DNA from: Alteromonas aquimaris
GTDB lineage: Bacteria; Pseudomonadota; Gammaproteobacteria; Enterobacterales; Alteromonadaceae
DNA: 64,000 nucleotides
Assembly (NCBI RefSeq): GCF_026183695.1
Contig: NZ_JAPFRD010000002.1
Span: 240,279 to 304,278 of the forward strand
Reading direction: 5' to 3'
Shown: positions 1-8,732 of the stretch, one piece after another
How the letters are laid out: each line of letters begins with the position of its first letter
Numbering within the stretch: position 1 is the stretch's first letter
Notes under the pieces: model-generated
The model's database searches: none
What the model was told of the DNA's origin: nothing
What the model saw: the letters and a program-made list of their open reading frames with translations, nothing else
Program-made: the position numbers and the translations under genes

Positions 1-1
1 T

Positions 2-409
2 GTGCAGCATGCTTACCCCTACAAAATTTCTGAACCATCCAGACCCAGCCGCACAGCACAAAAGTTAGATATAGAGGCTGAGTTTTGGGCTTTGCGAAAC
101 GTGCCATCCACTTTGTTGACAGACAACCAGATAAGCAAAGAATGGTTTTTAACACTGCTCTTTTGTGAGCTTCACTATGACAACCAACTGCAATTCAGTC
201 ATTTAAGCGATTTCTCACATAAGTTGCTTGGTTTGTATCAACAAAACCCGTGGTTGAGCTTGAGAGACCTTCTCAAAAAAGCTGCTGCTTCGATGAAAAC
301 GCACTACTTTGACGCGGAACGTTTGTTTAAAAACGCTGTGCTGCAAGGGCTTCTTCCTCTCTCGCAACAAAAGCGAGTTCGACTTAATGAAGCGCTTTTA
401 CTTGGATAG
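2..409 (+). CDS. tnsA: TnsA transposase endonuclease subunit, C-terminal part (5' end outside window)
   Basis: This is the 3' part of a Tn7-type TnsA, the endonuclease subunit that cuts the 5' transposon strands in a heteromeric transposase with TnsB. The frame is open to the window edge, so the true start and the catalytic N-terminal domain lie upstream. What remains is about 135 residues matching the helical/winged-helix C-terminal TnsA domain (FWALRNVPSTLLTDNQISKE and the region after it). It ends 9 bases before tnsB, and the order tnsA-tnsB-tnsC is that of Tn7. Identification rests on this partial domain plus gene order. Confidence 0.8.
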   Translation: MQHAYPYKISEPSRPSRTAQKLDIEAEFWALRNVPSTLLTDNQISKEWFLTLLFCELHYDNQLQFSHLSDFSHKLLGLYQQNPWLSLRDLLKKAAASMKTHYFDAERLFKNAVLQGLLPLSQQKRVRLNEALLLG

Positions 410-418
410 GAGAACCAT

Positions 419-2137
419 ATGTACGCAGATTTCATTGAATTACGCCTAAAACAATCGATGAATGCCAAAGTCCAGTGGGCAAATCCGTACGATGTACTGA
501 CTGTCGTATGGTGTGATTACCGACTCAGACGAATCGCCGTGGCCAATATGTCCGAAGCATTCGGTTGGGATGCAAACAAGCAAACCATGGCTGAGGGCGG
601 AAATCGAAAAAAAGCTCATCAAATGAAAAAGCCGAAAGTGTTTCAGTTTTCAGAAGCCGAGAAACTTTTTGACTTATTTGAACAGGATGGAGGGATCAAC
701 ACCTTCATCTACCCAAAAATCATCAGGGAGCCAGAATCGGTATTGGAAGAGTCACAACTCTCAAAGTGGTATCCAAAAGCTGATAACGCGATTTCAGTGC
801 TTGGATCTTTGATAGAGCCTGATGCAATTGAGCGCTACCTGCTGAATAACGGACATAGCGAATTGTTGAAACAAAGGTTGCAGGAGTTGAGGGATGAGCA
901 CCCTAATAAAAAGTTTTCTTCTCAAACTGTCCTGACAAGATATTTAAATCAGTATATCACTTTTGGTATGACGCGAAATGCCTTGCTTCCTTTAGGCCTT
1001 ATGAATACTGGTTGTAATTATCAGCACAGTGAAAATGATAATGTAAACAAACGCGGCAGAGGCGGCGCCGATGGCAGGAATACGAGCTCGATATATACAG
1101 GAGTGAGACCTCTTGATAAACGGCTGATAAAAAAAATAGCCAAGCGATTTGGCACAGCCAGCAGGCATGGTGCGCTATTCATAAGGGATATTTACGATGA
1201 TTATTGTGCTGAGGCATTAAATCTACAGGAGGTTGAGTTACCTGAGCCTGATGAGAATGGTAATCGCGATGTAACGCGCGTTAATCCCTACATTTTATCG
1301 GAAGGCAGTTTTCGGTATCACTACGACAACACGATACCGCTTCTTGAAAAGTTGACCCGACGATACGGTATTGTCAAAACACAGAGAGATTTTAAAGACC
1401 GGCAGGGACATGCCGCCGACAGCGTTGTTGGTGCAAATTATGTCGTTGAAATAGATTCTACAGAGCTCTCAATTCATGTCAGGGATCCCCGGTTTAAAAA
1501 GAAACGCCTCTCCGCTGGACGTGTTTTTCTTACTGTCGCCATTTGTGTTCGTACACGATACATCCTTGGATATAGTCTTTCATTTAAACAACCTACGTGG
1601 GAGAACGTCGCCGAGTGTCTGTATAACGCGTTCGAGGATAAACGAGCTTACTGCGAACAATTCGGGCTTTCTATTAAAGAGCATGAATGGGCCTGCCACC
1701 ACGGCTTTTTTATTGTGCGTATCGATAACGGAAAAGAGTTTCCTGAATATCAGATGGATGAACAAATGCGGCATAGCTCTGGCTTTTTCAGGGTTGAAAT
1801 TGTTCCAAAGGCGCGAGGTGATTTTAAAGCTGTTGTAGAGCGCCAGTTTGGAACAACTGACAGGTATGCAGCAAAACACCCCGGTGGAATTGAAGCTGAT
1901 CGAGATAAAACAGAGCAGGATGCCTCGCAGCGAGCGACGTTAACTATCGATGAATTACACAGAGTGATCATAAGGAAGATCATCCATCAAAACCTACATA
2001 GGAACTGTGCCAAATTACGCGATAAGGATATGGCTCAAGCTGGAGTCGGCATTACTCCCTACAGTTTGTGGTCATACAGCATTAAGCATCAAATGGGCGG
2101 CGGCCGTCCGGTTTCTAAGTCTAAGCTACCTTCGTAA
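419..2137 (+). CDS. tnsB: TnsB DDE transposase, ends at an in-frame TAA
   Basis: This is the DDE-family transposase of a Tn7-like element, which binds the transposon ends and makes the 3' cuts and joins. The retroviral-integrase-like core is clear: Asp at about residue 346 (VEIDSTEL), Asp at 436 (VRIDNGKEF) and Glu at 474 (VVERQFG). The protein stops at residue 572 with TAA at 2135-2137. Tn7 TnsB is about 700 residues long. The same frame continues without a break from 2138 to 2683 and encodes what looks like the missing Mu-type C-terminal beta-barrel and tail. The stop is therefore a nonsense mutation, a sequencing error, a readthrough site or a true split. The start follows a GGAGAA-like site and lies 9 bases behind tnsA. 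Confidence 0.85.
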   Translation: MYADFIELRLKQSMNAKVQWANPYDVLTVVWCDYRLRRIAVANMSEAFGWDANKQTMAEGGNRKKAHQMKKPKVFQFSEAEKLFDLFEQDGGINTFIYPKIIREPESVLEESQLSKWYPKADNAISVLGSLIEPDAIERYLLNNGHSELLKQRLQELRDEHPNKKFSSQTVLTRYLNQYITFGMTRNALLPLGLMNTGCNYQHSENDNVNKRGRGGADGRNTSSIYTGVRPLDKRLIKKIAKRFGTASRHGALFIRDIYDDYCAEALNLQEVELPEPDENGNRDVTRVNPYILSEGSFRYHYDNTIPLLEKLTRRYGIVKTQRDFKDRQGHAADSVVGANYVVEIDSTELSIHVRDPRFKKKRLSAGRVFLTVAICVRTRYILGYSLSFKQPTWENVAECLYNAFEDKRAYCEQFGLSIKEHEWACHHGFFIVRIDNGKEFPEYQMDEQMRHSSGFFRVEIVPKARGDFKAVVERQFGTTDRYAAKHPGGIEADRDKTEQDASQRATLTIDELHRVIIRKIIHQNLHRNCAKLRDKDMAQAGVGITPYSLWSYSIKHQMGGGRPVSKSKLPS

Positions 2138-2146
2138 CGGTATAGC

Positions 2147-2683
2147 TTGATGCCAAAATGTCAGGTCAAAGTCAAAGACGATGGCGTGCATTACAACGGC
2201 CTCGTCTTCGATTCACCATTTGCGAAAAAAAATGACTGGTATCTCAACGCTTTGTATAGCTCATCAGATATTGTCAAGACAATGGCTTTTACGCCGTCTT
2301 TGGCGAACTCACTATTCTATGAAGATCATAAAGGTGGTATCCACGAATTTAAACTTGTCGAACAGTTAGACCAGTACCGTGATCTGAGCTGGGATGAATA
2401 TGCCGAGCTGAAAAAAGAGGTGAATCAACTGGAGTATGACAATGCACATCAGCGACACCTAGACAGACTAGCCATGAAAGCTGCCAATCGCGCGGACGTG
2501 GAAGAGGCAGAGAACAGACTTAGTTCGGTGCCAAAGAACGATCAGACTTCGTATCAGTCAGGGGCTAACGACAGACGAGCTGAGATGGCTGAGTTAGAGT
2601 CCAAAAAGCTTGCCAGTCGTCATCAGCAGCAACTGCTTGCGGAAGTTGATACCGACGAATTCGAGCAAGGGGACACACTGTGA
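2147..2683 (+). CDS. C-terminal segment of TnsB, separated from tnsB by one stop codon
   Basis: This open stretch is in the same frame as tnsB, directly after its TAA stop. It begins with residues resembling the Mu transposase C-terminal beta-barrel (LMPKCQVKVKDDG followed by GLVF), a pattern that normally sits inside TnsB-type transposases. The rest is a charged helical tail like the part of TnsB that contacts TnsC. Possible starts are TTG at 2147 or ATG at 2150, and neither has a convincing ribosome site. It overlaps tnsC by a GTGA junction. Combined with the upstream part the protein would be about 750 residues, close to normal TnsB length. It could be an independently translated subunit, but a broken tnsB is the simpler reading. 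Confidence 0.7.
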   Translation: MMPKCQVKVKDDGVHYNGLVFDSPFAKKNDWYLNALYSSSDIVKTMAFTPSLANSLFYEDHKGGIHEFKLVEQLDQYRDLSWDEYAELKKEVNQLEYDNAHQRHLDRLAMKAANRADVEEAENRLSSVPKNDQTSYQSGANDRRAEMAELESKKLASRHQQQLLAEVDTDEFEQGDTL

Positions 2684-4110
2684 AGATTAAAGCTACTTAT
2701 CAAACACCAGACTTTCCGTACTTTGCGGGAAACCCGCTAATTGAGGCGCTTGAAGGGCATATAATACGTGACGAAAAAGTGCTGCTGAAGTCATTGCAGA
2801 CCATTCATGAAATTCCTGATGATATTTTTTCATACGATGAATTTTTAGCGAGAGACTGGATTGGTCTTCTGGATGATATTTATATACCCCACAAAGAGTC
2901 ATGGAATCTGTATCTCAGTATCATTCAACAAATAAAGAACGGGTATCGACATAAAAATCCGTTGTCCGCGAATGGTCAAAAATACTTGAATTTAGTGACT
3001 ACTCTGAATCAGGACGGATATAGCGAGGCAATTGAAAAACGTATCATGTCAATCACAGGCAAGGCACGCTGCTCGCTGGCGAGGGGGCTATCTGGACTGG
3101 GGAAAACAGAAACTATCACTTCCGTACTGGATCGCATTCCACAGGTTATCCGCCATTCTGAGTTTAAGGGCGAGACGTTGGTATTTGATCAACTTGTCTG
3201 GGTAACCTTCGACGTAGCGTCAACGAACAGCATGAAAGGCTTGGCAACCAACTTTTTCAGAGCGGTAGATGAGCAGCTTGGTACAAACTACGCCAATCAA
3301 TACAGTAATTTTCGTGAGTCTGTTGACGTGTTCATTGGCAATATGCGGTTGGTATGTGCGAAACATGCTATCGGTTTTGTGCACGTAGATGAATGTCAGC
3401 ACTTGCTGCGCCGCATGAAAAGTGTGCATAGCGCATCGGTTCAGGATCTGGAGAGTTTTTTCAACCGGATGGGGATCCCGATGCTAATGACCTGCACTCC
3501 AGAAGGCCTGAGGTTGTTCTTTGAAAGTAACACGGATAACGAGGTTAAGCCGCGTTTACAAGCAATTCGTCGCCTGCTATCAGAGCGCTCATTTCCCTTC
3601 GATCCGATGGACATCGATAGCATTTCATTCAGGAAGTTTTTTAATGCCTTCCTGCCTTCAAACGTCTTCAGCGGTTCCGGAGTAGATACTCTTGAGTTCA
3701 GGCAGCGCGTGCACTATCTCTCCTTCGGTATTCCCGCTGTTGCTGGACGTTTGATGAGATTATTTTTTGAGGCGATTCATCAGCATCAGTGTTATTTGAA
3801 GGATAAGCCGAGTATCGATCTTCTTGATAAAGTCTATGAGCAGCACTTTGAGCACATGAAAGTCGCGATTAATAGACTCCGCATTGATAAAGCGCAGGAA
3901 TGGGAAATGCTTCTTGCCAAAGCACAATCGGAAGAAGATGCGTTGACCCATTCAACCAATCCCCCAAGAACACTGCACTCTTCCCGAAAGCCTCCAAAGA
4001 TGGCGACAGAGCATGCTATCAATCGTTTGGAGAAAATGGATGAGATGGCAGCGTGTCGAACAATTGATTCTGCGTGTCTGACCGTGGGCCTATCAGAGGC
4101 GCACAAATGA
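2680..4110 (+). CDS. tnsC: TnsC AAA+ ATPase, transposition regulator
   Basis: TnsC is the ATP-dependent matchmaker linking the target-selecting TniQ/TnsD protein to the TnsAB transposase. The Walker A motif is GLSGLGKTE with Lys at about residue 142, and Walker B is VHVDECQH with Asp-Glu at about 237-238. At 476 residues it is near the size of Tn7 TnsC (555) and longer than the minimal TnsC proteins of CRISPR-linked elements. It starts with GTG overlapping the stop of the upstream frame (GTGA) and its own stop overlaps the tniQ start (ATGA), so translation is coupled along the operon. Confidence 0.9.
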   Translation: MKIKATYQTPDFPYFAGNPLIEALEGHIIRDEKVLLKSLQTIHEIPDDIFSYDEFLARDWIGLLDDIYIPHKESWNLYLSIIQQIKNGYRHKNPLSANGQKYLNLVTTLNQDGYSEAIEKRIMSITGKARCSLARGLSGLGKTETITSVLDRIPQVIRHSEFKGETLVFDQLVWVTFDVASTNSMKGLATNFFRAVDEQLGTNYANQYSNFRESVDVFIGNMRLVCAKHAIGFVHVDECQHLLRRMKSVHSASVQDLESFFNRMGIPMLMTCTPEGLRLFFESNTDNEVKPRLQAIRRLLSERSFPFDPMDIDSISFRKFFNAFLPSNVFSGSGVDTLEFRQRVHYLSFGIPAVAGRLMRLFFEAIHQHQCYLKDKPSIDLLDKVYEQHFEHMKVAINRLRIDKAQEWEMLLAKAQSEEDALTHSTNPPRTLHSSRKPPKMATEHAINRLEKMDEMAACRTIDSACLTVGLSEAHK

Positions 4111-5081
4111 ACCAGCTTGAGAACACACCTTTCCTTCCAGTGACTCTTGAAGATGAGCATTATCTTTCGTTCATGTGCAGGTGGGCGGTATTATCCGGTG
4201 CAACAAACATGGCACGTGGGATTTATAGCCTTATTGGTAAAAGGCCCACGTATATAACTGAACTGATGCAGCCCCGTTTTCTTTCAAAATTGGCGAACTC
4301 ACTTCCTGCTTTTGTTGATAAAAAACAATTTTGTCATGCTCACACTCAGGAAAAGTATGCAGCAACGCTGGAGCTTGGTGATAGCCAGTCTGATTCAGTC
4401 TTTCCGGTGGCAGAAGCCATAAATTCAGGCTTCAGCGTAAAGCATTTAAGGTGGTGCACTGGGTGTGCCAGAGAAGATATTGCCAGTTTTGGGGCAGCGT
4501 ACTGGCGCAACAGCCATCAGGATCCACGGCTGGTTCGATGTCAGAAGCACGGCGTGTCGCTTCTTTCAACTTGTCATATGTGCAAAAGAAAAAAGGCATA
4601 CGTAAATCAGCTCTCTCAGCCGAAAGCTAATGCTGAATGCCAATACTGCTCTGCGCCACTTGATAATAAGGTGGTACGCGATCTAACCCCCTTTCAACGT
4701 TGGTTGGAACAGCTTCACCATCTCGCCAATCACGGGGTCCAATTTAACCGGCATACATTGATACCGCGTATTGATCATGTAGTTGAATTGTATCAAGAAG
4801 AAATAAAACTAAAGCCCCGTAAGTCTTGGGTCATGCCAGACCAGATTTTTATTAATGCATTCAATAGCACAAGAGCATGTGACCACTTTTCGTTTGGCGA
4901 GATCCCTTACGCGGGACTCAGCTCATACAGTGCGCTTAAACTCGGCAGCTTACTTAATCCCGACGTACAGCAATCACCTGTTATCTACGCTTTGCTGGCA
5001 TGGGTATTTCTATCAAAGGAAGAACGTGACGCTCGCTTTGGATTCTTTTCTGGTGGCCAAGCAGTTCAGGTGCAGCTATGA
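4107..5081 (+). CDS. tniQ: TniQ-family target-site selection protein (short form)
   Basis: This is a TniQ-family protein, which recruits TnsC to the target. The chosen start is ATG 4107 because it overlaps the tnsC stop as ATGA; an earlier GTG at 4074 is in frame but unlikely. The 324-residue product has the family N-terminus (FLPVTLEDEHYLSFMCRWA) and two zinc-binding cysteine/histidine clusters, WCTGCARED with RCQKHG, and CHMCKRK with CQYCSAP. It is short compared with the TnsD that follows, close to the TniQ of CRISPR-associated transposons in size, but no cas gene or CRISPR array is in the window. It may serve a second targeting route or work together with TnsD. Confidence 0.82.
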   Translation: MNQLENTPFLPVTLEDEHYLSFMCRWAVLSGATNMARGIYSLIGKRPTYITELMQPRFLSKLANSLPAFVDKKQFCHAHTQEKYAATLELGDSQSDSVFPVAEAINSGFSVKHLRWCTGCAREDIASFGAAYWRNSHQDPRLVRCQKHGVSLLSTCHMCKRKKAYVNQLSQPKANAECQYCSAPLDNKVVRDLTPFQRWLEQLHHLANHGVQFNRHTLIPRIDHVVELYQEEIKLKPRKSWVMPDQIFINAFNSTRACDHFSFGEIPYAGLSSYSALKLGSLLNPDVQQSPVIYALLAWVFLSKEERDARFGFFSGGQAVQVQL

Positions 5082-6511
5082 AATCAATTCCTGCGCTATT
5101 TCCGGATGAAACGATATTTAGCGTTGTCCAGCGGTTAGTGACGATGGAATGTGCTTCTTCGTATCGGCATGCTGCCAAGTCCCTATTTCAAAAATCCTCA
5201 ATGCAATTTAGCTCGACCTTTCCGAGTGTTGTTCCTGTGCTTTCAATAAGGTTTGATTGTTCTCCGGAATACTGGATTAACCATCATTCTGTCTTACCAC
5301 ACTATCGACCGTTTACACCGGAGGGGCGCTTCAGAAATGCATTGTCTCACTTAAAAAAAGGAGAGAGTGAAAAGGTATTTAAAGATCTTTCACTGATTGC
5401 GAACCGGCAATGTTCTGGTCTACAAATGCGCTTTTGCCCACAATGCGCCATTGAGGACAATGATGCGTATGGCTTCTCATATTGGCATGTAAAGCACCAA
5501 CTCTCAGGAGCGTTTGTTTGCCTGAGACACAAAACACCCCTTGTTAATCAGTCAATTTCGCGTAAACGTTTTGATAACTGGCCTTGTTATGATGCTGCTG
5601 GCCGGCGATTGGCCACAGAGGTTGAGTTGAAGTTGGTCAGGTTTGCACATTACTTCCAGCATCACGAGTCTAAAGGTTTTCGTCATGACCTTTGCGACAT
5701 ATTCAAAGCGAGCTTGCACGAAAAAGGGTTCCTTACAAAATGCGCTTATGTGCGCCTGAAAGCGTTGCGAAACTCAATGATAGAGTCTCTTGAACCAGTT
5801 CTCTGCCATGCAGATGTACAGGCTATTTTTGATGATACCCGGTCCCCTCTCTATCCAACCTGTGTTCTCTCCAATAAAAGGTCAGCTATTTCACCACTGA
5901 AACATCTGCTTATGATGACTTTTCTGTTTGATTCAGTAAGTGACTTGATAAATCACGATATCAGTTATTCACAGAAGGTGATTTGGGCGAATACTCGGTC
6001 TTCCGGCCAAGAGCGAGATGATATCGCTGGAATCAGAAAGGCTCTAAATAGAGGCGATAGCTTAAGGAATGTGGCCGCTGAGACAGGACATTCTGTCGCC
6101 TATATCAAGAAAGTAGCTATATCGACCGGTTACTCTATTGAGTCCCGTGCACAAAAGCTATTCGCGACAGAGCGGCGGCAAGTTATTTGGAAACTGTTGG
6201 CAGGCTCCTCCACCGAAACAATTGCGAGGCAGTTTGATTGCTCGCAGGGGGCCATTGAGCAAATTCTGAGTCAGAACCCTGATGTTGTTACTTTGAGAAA
6301 ACTGCGCCGTAAATACACAAAAATGAAATCAATGCGCCAATCATTAACAGAAACAATCAGGTCAATAACGACACCGCGAAGGCAAGACATGAAGTGTGAG
6401 AATAACACGGCCTATATGTGGTTATATAAGAATGACAGGCAATGGCTTTATACACACTTGCCTACAGCAATCCCTAGAAATTTGAGACGAAGAAAGCCAC
6501 TCAGTGACTAG
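5078..6511 (+). CDS. tnsD: TnsD-like TniQ-family protein with C-terminal DNA-binding part
   Basis: This is a second TniQ-family protein, 477 residues, starting at ATG 5078 in an ATGA overlap with the gene before. The N-terminal TniQ region includes FCPQCAIEDNDAYGFSYWH and FVCLRHKTPL, the family's zinc-ligand pattern. The C-terminal third contains helix-turn-helix-like repeats (residues about 330-420) and ends in a conserved tail, YMWLYKNDRQWLYTHLP. TnsD proteins normally recognise a fixed chromosomal attachment site by sequence. Which gene is the target cannot be told here because the tnsA-side transposon end is outside the window. A second copy of the tail region is found at 13326-13529. Confidence 0.82.
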   Translation: MKSIPALFPDETIFSVVQRLVTMECASSYRHAAKSLFQKSSMQFSSTFPSVVPVLSIRFDCSPEYWINHHSVLPHYRPFTPEGRFRNALSHLKKGESEKVFKDLSLIANRQCSGLQMRFCPQCAIEDNDAYGFSYWHVKHQLSGAFVCLRHKTPLVNQSISRKRFDNWPCYDAAGRRLATEVELKLVRFAHYFQHHESKGFRHDLCDIFKASLHEKGFLTKCAYVRLKALRNSMIESLEPVLCHADVQAIFDDTRSPLYPTCVLSNKRSAISPLKHLLMMTFLFDSVSDLINHDISYSQKVIWANTRSSGQERDDIAGIRKALNRGDSLRNVAAETGHSVAYIKKVAISTGYSIESRAQKLFATERRQVIWKLLAGSSTETIARQFDCSQGAIEQILSQNPDVVTLRKLRRKYTKMKSMRQSLTETIRSITTPRRQDMKCENNTAYMWLYKNDRQWLYTHLPTAIPRNLRRRKPLSD

Positions 6512-6612
6512 TGGGGCATGCAAAAGCGTGTGCTGAATATCAAAGATTTCACAGATGTGGGTGAGGGTTTGTACCGAGAGCAAAACCGCAACAATATGAA
6601 TAGGATTTAGCG

Positions 6613-6978
6613 ATGATGACACACTACAATTCACTCCTACCGAGAGAGCCATTAAGCGCAAGATCATGGGCTCTTGATTTAGGAGTAACCATGACGTTTA
6701 TTTCGCACTGCTTGGACATTCCAGAAGAAAGACTCGATAGTCGTGACTTCAAATTAGCCGACTCACAACAGACTCGCTTGCTAGACATCAAGAAAATACT
6801 TCAGCGAGTAAGAGCGTGGTTTGATACACAACAGCAAGCTGTGTTGTGGTTAGATACGTGTCGGATACAGTCTTTTGGGAATTGTACGCCGTTGCAAATA
6901 CTCAAACAGCATGGTGAAAATGGGAGACAGCTCCTCCATAAGTTTATCGATGGTAAAGAGCTTGGTGGGTATGAATAA
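6613..6978 (+). CDS. Xre/MbcA-type antitoxin-like small protein
   Basis: This is a 121-residue protein 101 bases after tnsD. The N-terminal part could form a helix-turn-helix (about residues 14-45). The C-terminal half resembles the DUF2384/MbcA toxin-binding domain: AVLWLDT, then FGNCTPLQIL, a GENGRQ turn, and a final FIDGKELGG. Family members usually repress their own operon and pair with a RES-domain toxin encoded next door. No RES gene is seen; the next frame is only a short broken ORF. It might therefore be an orphan regulator of the transposition genes. The fold assignment rests on pattern recognition only. Confidence 0.5.
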   Translation: MMTHYNSLLPREPLSARSWALDLGVTMTFISHCLDIPEERLDSRDFKLADSQQTRLLDIKKILQRVRAWFDTQQQAVLWLDTCRIQSFGNCTPLQILKQHGENGRQLLHKFIDGKELGGYE

Positions 6979-7147
6979 ATATTTTGAGAAAACATGCGAG
7001 TGGGCTTTCTATGGGAAGCAAGTCCTAGTGCAAGCGGGCTACGAGTAGCAAAGTTTTGAAGAAAAGGAAGAAATCAGTTCTGTGTGCCTATTTTTATGGT
7101 TGAGGTTCATACAACGTATGACACTTTCAGAAATCGCTTGGAACTAA
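6971..7147 (+). pseudogene. short broken ORF coupled to the antitoxin-like gene
   Basis: An ATG at 6971 overlaps the end of the upstream gene and opens a 25-codon frame that stops at TAG 7046-7048. The same frame then stays open for 32 more codons, to TAA at 7145-7147 (QSFEEKEEIS and on). The overlap suggests that it once was the second gene of a two-gene unit, possibly the toxin, but the remaining sequence is too short to recognise. The space from 7148 to 7355 shows no gene. Confidence 0.3.
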
Positions 7148-7355
7148 ATCTGATAGTCAGAAAAGTACTATTAACGAACATTGGCAAGGCTGTGCACAAA
7201 CACCTAATTACAAAGGCGTTCAATATCGAAGCACTATTAATCATTTATTGAGCAAGCGCTCATCTGTACTAGCTCATCTTAAATTGGGATGTCTATTATA
7301 AGTTCACACTCTTTTGTATTGTCATGTAGAATTTCTCTTCATTCAGTACCAATAT

Positions 7356-8537
7356 TTAATCACGAATAAACCATAGCGATTTTTTATTTCTACCGTCTAT
7401 AACTCTCTGAAGCATACGCTCGTCTGGTTCTGTACCATACTTTAACAAAAGATAGATATCAGTAACTAATCCTCGATAGTTTGCGTAAAATGAATGCCCA
7501 AAAAACTGCGGTAATATCTCTTGCCTCGTATCTATTGTGTCCATACCGTTTACTACAAAAAAGCCATCTGAAGAATCACCAAGTCGCGCTTGAGCAGTAC
7601 CTTCAATAAAATAATTCGTTAACCTAGAAGCTTTGCTTAGAACATGGTCGTTTATAGAGGAATACAAAGTTATCTTGTCTGAAATGTTAGATAAATTGTA
7701 TTCATTAAAAGTTAGGTGATAGTCATCTTGTGAAATATCAGGGGCCGCCAAAATAATTTGGTTAAATATCTTTCCATTGTTCACCAATATTCTAGATCGA
7801 AGTAACTCATTATCTTCATTTCTTTTATCACTAATAATGGCGAGAGAATTGACTAACAGGTATGTCCCCATACTGTGCGCTATTACATGGATTTTCTTAT
7901 TGGTATTTTCAGATATTTTTATTAAAAATTGGGCTAAATGCTTGAAATTCTCTTTCGCTCTCTTTTTATCAGTGCCGTAAGTCGCTGGATTTTCTAAAGA
8001 TGGCCAACTAAAAAAAACAGCCTCCCCCTTGAAATTAGTATCATGAGCTAATTGTGCTGTTCTTATAGCTGCGTTAGTAAACGATGTATTAAATCCATGA
8101 ATAAAGACCAATAGGTCTTCAGATGTAAGCTCAGAAATAAAATCTGAAAATTTGATATCATGTTCTATATTTGTTATCGACATCCCTTCAATACCACCAA
8201 TTTCTTTAGAAAATGGAATTTGTACTATTACTTTTCCGTATTTTATTTTGTTATTTGTACGGCCATTTCCACTGTTTAGCCTTGTGAGGTCGCTAGCGCA
8301 AGCTAAGTCACTTGTCGGCGATGCTTCGTCTGGCGTTAAAAAAGTGCGGTCATTACATTTTGGCACTCTTGTAGTACCATAAAAAACTTCTTTACTGTAA
8401 CTGGCGTCTTTGGAAATAAATCCATCTCCATCAAGAGCTGGAGCCATTGCTGAGTCGGGTTGGTTCGCACAGCCTCCAATTAGTAGGGTCAAAAAAAATA
8501 CATAAATAAGAAAATTGTTTATTTTATACGTTTTCAA
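7356..8537 (-). CDS. DUF900-type alpha/beta-hydrolase lipoprotein
   Basis: This is a predicted lipoprotein with a DUF900-like alpha/beta hydrolase domain. The signal peptide ends in LLIGGC followed by Ala-Asn, and with no Asp at +2 an outer-membrane destination is expected by the Lol rule. The hydrolase core shows LLVFIHGFNTSF (oxyanion region), AVFFSWPS and the nucleophile elbow VIAHSMGTYLL. An ATG at 8549 is possible, but it overlaps a strong GGAGGTG ribosome site that is well spaced for TTG at 8537, so I prefer 8537. It follows the DUF2235 gene on the same strand after a 183-base gap. Substrate unknown. Confidence 0.8.
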   Translation of the reverse strand: MKTYKINNFLIYVFFLTLLIGGCANQPDSAMAPALDGDGFISKDASYSKEVFYGTTRVPKCNDRTFLTPDEASPTSDLACASDLTRLNSGNGRTNNKIKYGKVIVQIPFSKEIGGIEGMSITNIEHDIKFSDFISELTSEDLLVFIHGFNTSFTNAAIRTAQLAHDTNFKGEAVFFSWPSLENPATYGTDKKRAKENFKHLAQFLIKISENTNKKIHVIAHSMGTYLLVNSLAIISDKRNEDNELLRSRILVNNGKIFNQIILAAPDISQDDYHLTFNEYNLSNISDKITLYSSINDHVLSKASRLTNYFIEGTAQARLGDSSDGFFVVNGMDTIDTRQEILPQFFGHSFYANYRGLVTDIYLLLKYGTEPDERMLQRVIDGRNKKSLWFIRD

Positions 8538-8732
8538 GCACACCTCCATATGATTATGTAAATGACTTATTTACACATTAATCTAATTTTGAGCTAAGCA
8601 GTAAAGTTAGTTTAGAAGACTTTTCACGCTTTCCGTTCATCGCCACTTATAGCCCCTATAATTCTAATGTTTATTTATAACCCCATATTTTTAAGTTTTA
8701 TTTTTACGGATGCGTAGCTATTCCAAAAACTT

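Noticed and set aside
7190..7215. CACAAACACCTAATTAC as a further copy of the transposon-end motif
   Set aside because: Only the CACAAAC core matches, and it stands alone without tandem partners.
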